Shown piece by piece: positions 5,110-10,170 of a stretch of 10,170 bases of DNA. A program made the translations under genes and the position numbers. How positions within the stretch are numbered: position 1 is the stretch's first letter; every line of letters begins with the position of its first letter. Source of the DNA: Chloroflexota bacterium (lineage in GTDB: Bacteria > Chloroflexota > Dehalococcoidia > Lucifugimonadales > Australimonadaceae); assembly GCA_022574265.1 (NCBI GenBank), contig JACZSI010000055.1, positions 1 to 10,170 on the forward strand, written 5' to 3'. The notes beneath the pieces were generated by a model that saw only the letters and a list, made by a program, of their open reading frames with translations, had not been told where the DNA came from and did not search any database.

Positions 5110-7170
5110 TTACGGCGCTGGTGCGGCGTCGGCGAGCTGGCCGGCGAGCGTCGCGGCCTCCGTCGTGGGTAGCTCGCAGGCGTAGCCGCGGCACACATAC
5201 GCCGTTGGTTTGCCGTCCACCTGGCCACGGCCTTCCAGAAGCGGCGAGGGGAACGGGCGGTCCTCGGCGGGGTCCAGCCCGATGAGCGAGCGGCTCGGCG
5301 CGTAGGCGCGGGCGAGCTCGTCGAGCAGTCCCCGCGTCGCTGCGTCGTCCGGCGAGCCGATGATGGCCACCTCGCGGGGTTCCGCAAGGTGCAGCTCGAT
5401 CGCCTTGAGCCAGTTGCCGAAGGCGAGCGGGGCATCGCCGAGAAGGCCCGCGACCGACCGCAGCAGCTGACCGGCCTTACGCGCGTACTCTTCGTCGCCA
5501 GAGAGCGTCCCCAGCCGCGCCAGGGCCTCGGCGGCCGCGGAGCTCCCGCTGGGCACGGCGTTGTCGAGCATGTCCCGCGGCCGCACGATGAGCGCCTCGT
5601 GGTCGGTGCCGACGTCGTAGAGCCCGCCCGCCTCCTCGTCCCAGAACAGCGTGAGCATCTCGTCGGTCAGCTCCTTCGCGGCCCAGAGCCAGCGGTGGGC
5701 GAAGGTCGCCTCGTGGAGGGAGAGGAGGCCGTTGATGAGGCAGGCGTAGTCCTCGAGGTAGCCGTTGAGGTGCGCCGTCCCGTTCCTCCACGTCCGGAGC
5801 AGACGGCCGTGCGGGTGCAGCGCTTCGAGCACGAAGGCGGCGTTCTGCTCCGCGGCCTCGCGGTAGCGGGGCTCGCCGAGCACCATCGCCGCCTCGGCGA
5901 ACGCCCGCAGCGCGAGGCCGTTCCACGCGGTCAGCACCTTGTCGTCGGTGGCGGGCGGCACGCGGGTCGCGCGTTCCGTCAGCAGGCGGCGGCGCATCGG
6001 CTGCAGGCGTTCGAGGAGCGCTTCGCCGGCCATCCCGAGATCGCGGCCGGCCGCCTCGGGACCGTCGGGCACGTGCAGTATGTTGTGCCCCTCGAAGTTG
6101 CCGGGCCCGCTCACGCCGTAGAAGCGGTTGAAGACCGCGGCGTCGGTCTTGCCGAGCAGCGCCTCGATCTCCTCGGCGTCCCACACGTAGTACTTGCCCT
6201 CCACACCCTCGCTGTCGGCGTCTTGGGAAGAGAAGAAGCCGCCCTGGGGGTGGCGGAGGTCGCGGAGGAGGTAGTCGAGCGTCTCACGGACGACCGTCTC
6301 GAACCCCCGCTCACCGGTCAGCTGGTACCCTTGGAGGTAGGCGATGGCCAACTGGGCGTTGTCGTAGAGCATCTTCTCGAAGTGCGGCACCAGCCACGCC
6401 TCGTCGGTGGCGTAGCGCGCGAAGCCGCCGCCGAGGTGGTCGTACATGCCGCCGTTGGCCATCGACCGCAGCGTGTGCTCGATGAGGTGACGCGCGCGCG
6501 GCTCGCCGGTGCGCGCGTGGTGACGCAGCAGGAATCCAAGCACCATGGGCTGGGGGAACTTCGGTGCGCCACCGAACCCGCCGTGCTCCTCATCGAACGC
6601 CGACGCGATGCCCGCGAAGGCCTCGGCGGCGATGCTCGCGCGCACGGGCTCGTCGCTCGCGGCGGTCTGCGTGGAGGCCAGGATGGCTGACGTGAGCGCC
6701 TCGGCGTTTTGGAGCACGCTCTCGCGGCGGTTGTGGTAGGCGTCGGCCACGGCGTCGAGGACGTCGGGCCAGGACGGCATGCCGACGCGCGGGGTGTTGG
6801 GGAAGTAGGTGCCGCCGTAGAAGGGGCGTCCGTCCGGCATGACGAAGACGTTGAGCGGCCACCCGCCGTGGCCGTGCAACCGCTGGAGCGCCTCCATGTA
6901 GATGGAGTCGACGTCGGGGTGCTCCTCGCGGTCCACCTTGATGGAGATGAACCGCTCGTTCATCTTGGCGGCGATGTCCGGGTCCTCGAAGGACTCGTGC
7001 TCCATCACGTGACACCAGTGGCACGCCGCGTAGCCGATGCTGACGAGCACCGGCTTGTCTTCGGCCTTGGCCTTGGCGAAGGCTTCGTCTCCCCATGCGT
7101 ACCAGTCCACGGGGTTGTGCGCGTGCTGGAGCAGGTAGGGGGAGGTTTCGTTGATGAGGCGATTGGGCAT
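5110..7170 (-). CDS. Thioredoxin-domain protein of the YyaL/SSP411 (DUF255) family
   Basis: The protein has 686 residues, the usual length of this family. Residues about 1-165 form the thioredoxin-like domain: the signature NETSPYLLQHAHNPVDWYAW near the start, the CHWC redox pair at Cys50-Cys53, KVDREEHPDVD, and GGWPLNVFVMPDGRPFYGGT. The rest (about 170-686) is helical and Trp/Tyr-rich with the repeated pattern of the six-hairpin glycosidase-like fold (LGGGFARYATDEAWLVPHF, then KVLTAWNGLALRAF). It ends in the typical AYVCRGYACELPTT. Homologues occur from bacteria to mammals (spermatogenesis-associated protein 20), but the reaction is not established. A disulfide- or sugar-related role is only inferred from the folds. 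No signal peptide is seen, so it is probably cytoplasmic. The ATG at 7170 precedes the signature directly, and its ribosome-binding site is weak. It begins 49 bases after the hicA stop. Confidence 0.92.
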   Translation of the reverse strand: MPNRLINETSPYLLQHAHNPVDWYAWGDEAFAKAKAEDKPVLVSIGYAACHWCHVMEHESFEDPDIAAKMNERFISIKVDREEHPDVDSIYMEALQRLHGHGGWPLNVFVMPDGRPFYGGTYFPNTPRVGMPSWPDVLDAVADAYHNRRESVLQNAEALTSAILASTQTAASDEPVRASIAAEAFAGIASAFDEEHGGFGGAPKFPQPMVLGFLLRHHARTGEPRARHLIEHTLRSMANGGMYDHLGGGFARYATDEAWLVPHFEKMLYDNAQLAIAYLQGYQLTGERGFETVVRETLDYLLRDLRHPQGGFFSSQDADSEGVEGKYYVWDAEEIEALLGKTDAAVFNRFYGVSGPGNFEGHNILHVPDGPEAAGRDLGMAGEALLERLQPMRRRLLTERATRVPPATDDKVLTAWNGLALRAFAEAAMVLGEPRYREAAEQNAAFVLEALHPHGRLLRTWRNGTAHLNGYLEDYACLINGLLSLHEATFAHRWLWAAKELTDEMLTLFWDEEAGGLYDVGTDHEALIVRPRDMLDNAVPSGSSAAAEALARLGTLSGDEEYARKAGQLLRSVAGLLGDAPLAFGNWLKAIELHLAEPREVAIIGSPDDAATRGLLDELARAYAPSRSLIGLDPAEDRPFPSPLLEGRGQVDGKPTAYVCRGYACELPTTEAATLAGQLADAAPAP

Positions 7171-7219
7171 GGCGGTCTTCAGAGAAGCGGTCGGGAACGA
7201 TCATTCGAGCGAAAGCCGC

Positions 7220-7441
7220 TCACTCGAGCAGGTCCAGGAGCCCCGGGACCGTCAGGTCTGCATCACGGATCAGGCGGCGGAGCAGACCGCGGTCGAGCTC
7301 TCGATGTCTCGGAACGGAAAGGCGCCGCCTCGACGTGTGAGCCAGGATCATGTGGCTTCCCCTCATACGGACCCGCCGGTAGCCGATACGCTCCATCGCT
7401 TTCACGAATGCGTCGCCGGAGAGGACCGGCAGCGGGGCCAC
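7220..7441 (-). CDS. hicA: HicA-family mRNA interferase toxin
   Basis: The protein has 73 residues and the compact dsRBD-like fold pattern of HicA: PVLSGDAFVKAMERIGYRRV (strand and first helix), then RMRGSHMILAH with the conserved Gly-Ser-His (His30, the expected catalytic residue), a basic strand, and the closing helix RGLLRRLIRDADLTVPGLLDLL. HicA toxins cleave mRNA and tmRNA independently of translation and are held inactive by HicB. The start is GTG 7441, whose G is the last base of the hicB stop (TAGTG), so translation of the two is coupled. A GAGG inside the end of hicB can serve as ribosome-binding site. The frame stays open well upstream inside hicB, but HicA family length and homology begin here. 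The order is antitoxin first, then toxin, the reverse of E. coli hicAB but common elsewhere. Confidence 0.85.
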   Translation of the reverse strand: MAPLPVLSGDAFVKAMERIGYRRVRMRGSHMILAHTSRRRLSVPRHRELDRGLLRRLIRDADLTVPGLLDLLE

Positions 7442-7911
7442 TACACCGAGACCTCGACCTGCTCCACCGTCTCCTCGGCTGGGATGGGCTCGCCCAGGAA
7501 CTTCAAGCTTGCAAGATAGCCTTGCATGGCCTCCCGGATGTTGAACCGTGCCTCCTCGATGGTACGCCCTTGCGAGTGACATCCGGGGAGGGCCGGGACG
7601 CTGGCGACGATGTAACCATCCTCACCGCTTGAAAAGCCAACCGTGAAACGGCGCTTCTGGCCTGGTTGCGTGAGGCCCGCGCCATCCGGTGAGTAGAAGA
7701 AGTCGATATTCCGGCCCACCCTCTCTTCCGAGATGTAGCGCTTGTTGACGAGGGGTCGCAGCGCATTGGCGAGTCCCTGGAGAGTGTAGCCGTGTTCACG
7801 CGCGAGATCGTTGAGCTCCGGGCAGCTTCGCTGATACCGCGTCTCAGGGTGTGCCTGCAGCTCCTCAAGCACGAGTTGTTCCGAAGGTGACAGGTGGGTG
7901 CGCGCAATCAT
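7441..7911 (-). CDS. hicB: HicB-like antitoxin with N-terminal winged-helix-like extension
   Basis: The protein has 156 residues. Residues about 87-156 are a HicB-like antitoxin domain: KRRFTVGFSSGEDGYIVASV, then PALPGCHSQGRTIEEARFNI and a helix ending LASLKFLGEPIP. This part is a partial RNase H fold that occludes HicA. Residues 1-80 are an extra region starting LSPSEQLVLEELQ and continuing through LNDLAREHGYTLQGLANALR and a basic strand VNKRYISEERVGRNIDFFY. That order (helices, then a recognition-like helix, then a two-stranded wing) looks like a winged helix-turn-helix. Ordinary HicB proteins carry a C-terminal HTH or ribbon-helix-helix, or none, so the DNA-binding part seems relocated here. 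The start ATG 7911 has GGAGGTGA four bases upstream. A palindrome just before it is the likely autoregulatory operator. Confidence 0.85.
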   Translation of the reverse strand: MIARTHLSPSEQLVLEELQAHPETRYQRSCPELNDLAREHGYTLQGLANALRPLVNKRYISEERVGRNIDFFYSPDGAGLTQPGQKRRFTVGFSSGEDGYIVASVPALPGCHSQGRTIEEARFNIREAMQGYLASLKFLGEPIPAEETVEQVEVSV

Positions 7912-7922
7912 GTCTCACCTCC

Positions 7923-7948
7923 ATATCATGGTGATATCACGATGGTAT
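7923..7948. promoter_or_regulatory. Palindromic operator candidate upstream of hicBA
   Basis: The core GTGATATCAC (7931-7940) is a perfect 10-bp palindrome, extending with few mismatches to 7923-7948. TATCATG also occurs as a direct repeat at 7924-7930 and 7946-7952, 22 bases (about two helical turns) apart. The element lies between the candidate -10 and the hicB ribosome-binding site, so a bound HicB or HicA-HicB complex would block transcription. Confidence 0.6.
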
Positions 7949-7970
7949 CATGATTGTTGGCGCTATGCAA
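7942..7970 (-). promoter_or_regulatory. Candidate promoter of hicBA
   Basis: On the - strand TTGCAT (7970-7965) is followed after exactly 17 bases by TACCAT (7947-7942). These are partial matches to the -35 and -10 hexamers (three and four of six). The -35 overlaps the stop codon region of the preceding gene, and the -10 overlaps the palindrome. Position supports it more than sequence does. Confidence 0.35.
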
Positions 7971-8592
7971 TCATCGAAAGCAGCGCCATCGTGATCGCAG
8001 CTGCCAGTGGCACCGTCACGTTGTCGTCCAGCGGTGAGGGGAGCAGCTCCGCCACCGCCGCTGCGATGGCTCCGGGGACGAGCCACCACGCCAGCGGGAC
8101 GTCGGGATGGAGCGAGGCGACGGCTCCGGCGATCACGGCGACCGCGGCGAACGCGGCCGTGCCGGCGATGGACTTGCCGAAGATCCGCGCTCGGTGGTCG
8201 CGCGAGCCGACGACCGTCGCGAACGGATCGCCGAACGACAGGAAGAGCAGCGACAGGACGGCGATGTCCTCGGGGAATGCGAAGACGACGAACGTCGCCG
8301 ATAGCCAGTAGTAGGTGGCGCCGGTGATCTGGAAGCGCTCATGGGGCTTGAAGAACGGCAGCACCTTGATCAGGAGGTCGTTGACCGTCGGGAGCGACGC
8401 TCGCCCGACCTCCAGCGCGACGGCGAGGACGCTGAAGACGATGAGCAGCCACTTGGCGAGGTCCAACGGCAGCAGGAGCACGCCGATGGGGATGGCTGAC
8501 CCCACGATGATGTGCATGACGTGCCGCGGCCACAGGTGTTGCGACACCGGCGGCTCGTAGATGAACTCTTGGATGGGTGTGGGTAGCTTCAT
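7963..8592 (-). CDS. Dolichol/phytol kinase-like membrane protein (SEC59/DGK1/VTE5 group)
   Basis: The protein has 209 residues and about six hydrophobic segments. The pattern is that of CTP-dependent polyprenol/diacylglycerol kinases: RHVMHIIVGSAIP near residue 22 (the conserved Arg and His), LSFGDPFATVVG with Gly-Asp-Pro at 121-123, RIFGKSIAGTAAF with Gly-Lys at 139-140, and AAVAELLPSPLDDNVTVPL with Glu182 and Asp-Asp-Asn at 189-191. Relatives phosphorylate dolichol, phytol or diacylglycerol in membranes using CTP, and bacterial members are mostly uncharacterised, so the lipid substrate is unknown. The start ATG 8592 has no strong ribosome-binding site. It lies 19 bases after the preceding stop on the same strand, so translation may depend on the upstream gene. 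The stop lies 51 bases before hicB. Confidence 0.75.
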   Translation of the reverse strand: MKLPTPIQEFIYEPPVSQHLWPRHVMHIIVGSAIPIGVLLLPLDLAKWLLIVFSVLAVALEVGRASLPTVNDLLIKVLPFFKPHERFQITGATYYWLSATFVVFAFPEDIAVLSLLFLSFGDPFATVVGSRDHRARIFGKSIAGTAAFAAVAVIAGAVASLHPDVPLAWWLVPGAIAAAVAELLPSPLDDNVTVPLAAAITMALLSMIA

Positions 8593-8611
8593 GCCATGCG
8601 CTCGGGCGGGG

Positions 8612-9454
8612 CTAGTGGTGGCGCGCTCCGGCCATGCTGCGGATCTTCGGCACGAGCTCCGCGACGGTGTCGATCACGTAGCCGACCTCCTCGCCGGTGT
8701 TGCCGGCGATACCATAGAGGCACTTCTCGGTGAGGGCGGCGCCGTTGTAGACCGGCACGATAACGCTCACCCGTGGCGGCCCGTCAGGCGTCGTGAGCGC
8801 CGTCGCCACACCTTCATCGGTGCGCGAGCCGATGCTTGCTCCCGCCGCCACGGCACCCTGCACGGCGCTGCGCAAGGCGGCTTGGCTGGCGTCGGCTCTC
8901 GGGATGCGGCGGCGCGGCAACCGTGCCCGCAGAACGTGGTGTGATGCGGACATATCCCGCCGCAGGCTGTCGGCGTCTCCCCCGGCGGCGGCGACGGCAT
9001 CGAGGATCGTCTGCAGGGCGGGATCGATCGGTTCAGGCACGTCATCGAGGCGCTCGACCTGCGCACCGAAGCTCTCCAGATGCGTCGTGATGACGTCTGC
9101 TTCCAGGCTGGAAGTGGTGGGCGTATCGGTCAGGTGCAGCAATCCGCGCAGCCGGCGGGCGGAGCGCGCGTGTGCGGTGGCCCACAGAACCGTAGCCCCG
9201 GGCCGCAACTGGGGCAGAATCTTCTCGCACACGAAAGCGGGGGTGGGCGTCTGCGCGTCAGCGGAGAGGATGACCGCGGTGTCGAAGCGCATGTCGCCGT
9301 CACCGGCATCCGTCGCCGTCAACCCCACCGCACTCAGAGCCTCGGCCAGCGCTGCCGCTCTGGCGCCCCCCGTCAGGATGGTGGCGCCGGCATCTACGTG
9401 CGCCGCTAGAGAGCGGGCCAACTCGTGCAGCGAGGTGGGTGAAGCGTGGGTCAT
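8612..9454 (-). CDS. Chimeric or truncated gene: methyltransferase-like, GT2 start, foreign tail
   Basis: The protein has 280 residues from ATG 9454, preferred over an upstream in-frame GTG at 9481 because GAGGGA sits seven bases before it. Residues about 8-178 have a weak Rossmann-like methyltransferase pattern (TILTGGARAAALAEAL, FDTAVILSAD, LPQLRPGATVLWATA, and a closing HHVLRARLP). After a linker, residues 228-252 open a family-2 glycosyltransferase domain, PPRVSVIVPVYNGAALTEKC, but the nucleotide-sugar binding and catalytic parts (about 200 residues) are missing. Residues 253-280 (GEEVGYVIDTVAELVPKIRS and on) do not fit GT2. They resemble the C-terminal end of NifS/IscS cysteine desulfurases. 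An in-frame deletion joining two genes near the GNT codons would explain this. It cannot work as a glycosyltransferase. The position after fliW-csrA suggests the N-terminal part came from a flagellin-modification locus. Confidence 0.6.
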   Translation of the reverse strand: MTHASPTSLHELARSLAAHVDAGATILTGGARAAALAEALSAVGLTATDAGDGDMRFDTAVILSADAQTPTPAFVCEKILPQLRPGATVLWATAHARSARRLRGLLHLTDTPTTSSLEADVITTHLESFGAQVERLDDVPEPIDPALQTILDAVAAAGGDADSLRRDMSASHHVLRARLPRRRIPRADASQAALRSAVQGAVAAGASIGSRTDEGVATALTTPDGPPRVSVIVPVYNGAALTEKCLYGIAGNTGEEVGYVIDTVAELVPKIRSMAGARHH

Positions 9455-9554
9455 AGACAATCCCTCATCGCACAACCACACCTCGCGCCGTCGCCGACGC
9501 TCCGGTGCCGCGACGACGGGAGGGACGGGACCGGTGACGAAGAGGTGCCTGCAG

Positions 9555-9791
9555 CTACTTGCCGGCCTTCTTCCACGCGCTACTGAGAGCCTTCAGTTCA
9601 TCGGCTCCGGCCTTAGCGGCCTTCTCGTTCTCTTCGCGGATGCGCTCGAAAACCTCTCCGCGGTGTACCGGGATCTCGGACGGCGCCTCGATGCCGAGGC
9701 GAATCTGCCGCCCCTGCAACTCCAGAACGGTGATCCGGATCTGGTTGCCGATAACGATGCTTTCTCCGGCTTTTCTCGTCAGTACCAACAT
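9555..9791 (-). CDS. csrA: Translational regulator CsrA
   Basis: The protein has 78 residues. The start MLVLTRKAGESIVIG is the family signature, with the RNA-contact residues Leu4, Arg6 and Arg44 (in IPVHRGE) present. Residues about 1-47 make the five beta-strands of the swapped dimer, and the helix EVFERIREENEKAA follows. The C-terminal extension (to KKAGK) is longer than in the 61-residue E. coli protein and similar to Gram-positive CsrA, which FliW binds and inhibits. CsrA binds GGA motifs in mRNA leaders and usually blocks translation, classically of flagellin in bacteria with FliW. The start ATG 9791 has AGGGAAG about nine bases upstream, inside a small hairpin. The gene begins 35 bases after the fliW stop and is surely in the same operon. 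Confidence 0.96.
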   Translation of the reverse strand: MLVLTRKAGESIVIGNQIRITVLELQGRQIRLGIEAPSEIPVHRGEVFERIREENEKAAKAGADELKALSSAWKKAGK

Positions 9792-9792
9792 T

Positions 9793-9811
9793 GTCGATCT
9801 TCCCTGTCGAC
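9793..9811 (-). promoter_or_regulatory. Candidate CsrA-binding hairpin over the csrA ribosome-binding site
   Basis: On the - strand GTCGA and TCGAC form a 5-bp stem around the loop CAGGGAAGA. Together with the preceding A of the stem this contains ACAGGGA, which matches the ACARGGA core of CsrA sites with GGA in the loop, the preferred presentation. The same GGGA is the Shine-Dalgarno of csrA, so binding would block csrA translation (autorepression). Confidence 0.5.
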
Positions 9812-9826
9812 GAGCGAAGGCGGCCC

Positions 9827-10170
9827 CTACCGGGACTCGACCTGCGCTCCTTGCTTCTGTTTGGAGACGTCCAGCAACGAGTGCTTCGTCGTATACGTAT
9901 CATCTACTAGAATGATCTGGCGCGCTATCATCGACACCGTGTTGATGGCGATGGGCCCCTTGAGATTCGCTGTCACGTGCTGCGGGTCAGAACTCAGCGT
10001 GACGATGCAGTAGAGTTCGAGGTCCTCGTCGCTGGCCAGTTCAAGCCCCTTGAGTTCTTCGTCGCCCAGCTTGGGCTTGTAGTCCGGCCAGATCGACATG
10101 GGATTGAGGATGACGAAGGCCACCGCGGGTTCGTCCAGCGACAGCAGCCGCAGGAAAGGCGCCTCCTCGT
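9827..10170 (-). CDS. fliW: Flagellar assembly factor FliW, N-terminus beyond window
   Basis: The frame is open from the window edge to TAG at 9829-9827, showing about 114 residues, with roughly the first 35-40 outside. PFLRLLSLDEPAVAFVILNP matches the central FliW segment (family form PFxxLQSxDDPxLAFVV). SIWPDYKPKLGDEELKGLEL follows, then LYCIVTLSSDPQHVTANLKG and the signature NLKGPIAINTVSMIARQIIL. FliW binds both flagellin and CsrA: when flagellin is exported, freed FliW inhibits CsrA and flagellin mRNA is translated. The C-terminal stretch (LLDVSKQKQGAQVESR) is polar and variable. A GTG at 10123 is in frame but internal, since conserved FliW sequence lies upstream. The adjacent csrA is the usual partner. 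Confidence 0.92.
   Translation of the reverse strand, partial: EEAPFLRLLSLDEPAVAFVILNPMSIWPDYKPKLGDEELKGLELASDEDLELYCIVTLSSDPQHVTANLKGPIAINTVSMIARQIILVDDTYTTKHSLLDVSKQKQGAQVESR

Noticed and set aside
3392..5185. Very long open frame on the + strand opposite the transporter and exonuclease genes
   Set aside because: The translation is dominated by Asp, Glu, Arg and His repeats, the mirror of the hydrophobic codons on the - strand. The - strand reading has clear family motifs.
5389..6690. Long + strand open frame opposite the YyaL-family gene
   Set aside because: The composition (Val/Glu/Arg/Gly-rich without fold pattern) is that of an antisense shadow in high-GC DNA. The - strand frame is a clear YyaL/SSP411 homologue.
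7442..7582. Upstream extension of the HicA frame to 120 residues
   Set aside because: The added residues overlap hicB and have no HicA-like pattern. The GTG overlapping the hicB stop gives the usual HicA length.
8793..10013. Long + strand open frame across the csrA and methyltransferase region
   Set aside because: It runs opposite csrA, fliW and the chimeric gene, and is Ser/Arg/Ala-rich with no recognisable motif.

Overview
The window is high-GC bacterial DNA from an organism with flagella (fliW and csrA are present). A lipoprotein with a Thr-Pro linker and a DUF6174-type domain, next to a Gram-positive-style FliW/CsrA pair, would fit Chloroflexota (for example the Dehalococcoidia/SAR202 side). 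This placement is inferred from gene style only. No rRNA, tRNA, CRISPR array or transposase was seen.

Left part, + strand (1-3020). The 3' end of a HAD-family phosphatase (1-474) is followed by a 533-base stretch with a possible 52-codon gene, a palindrome with a repeated half-site, and two C8 tracts. Next comes a compact set of small membrane or exported proteins: a PLDc_N-type four-helix protein (1008-1442), a one-helix protein (1456-1680) carrying a perfect 14-bp inverted repeat in its coding sequence, a lipoprotein (1789-2658), and a two-helix protein (2727-3020) that resembles the N-terminal half of the PLDc_N-type protein. Spacing is tight over the first three and each has a good ribosome-binding site, so they may be one transcription unit with a cell-envelope role. 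I cannot assign a pathway.

Middle part, - strand (3134-7911). In transcription order this holds a HicB-like antitoxin with an N-terminal winged-helix-like extension, a HicA toxin whose GTG start overlaps the hicB stop, a large thioredoxin/six-hairpin protein of the YyaL/SSP411 family, an AI-2E family membrane transporter, and a DEDDy 3'-5' exonuclease. A palindromic operator candidate lies just upstream of hicB, as expected for an autoregulated toxin-antitoxin pair.

Right part, - strand (7963-10170). In transcription order this holds the C-terminal part of fliW (running off the window), csrA, a methyltransferase-like gene whose glycosyltransferase-2 domain breaks off after about 25 residues and ends in a tail resembling a cysteine desulfurase C-terminus, and a dolichol/phytol-kinase-like membrane protein. 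A hairpin with a CsrA-type ACAGGGA loop covers the csrA ribosome-binding site. FliW, CsrA and CsrA-bound mRNAs normally form the homeostatic switch for flagellin synthesis. The broken gene suggests that a flagellar or flagellin-modification locus has been joined by deletion to an unrelated locus.

The most interesting points are the chimeric gene at 8612-9454, the csrA leader hairpin, the HicB with an extra N-terminal domain, and the 14-bp inverted repeat inside a small membrane-protein gene.
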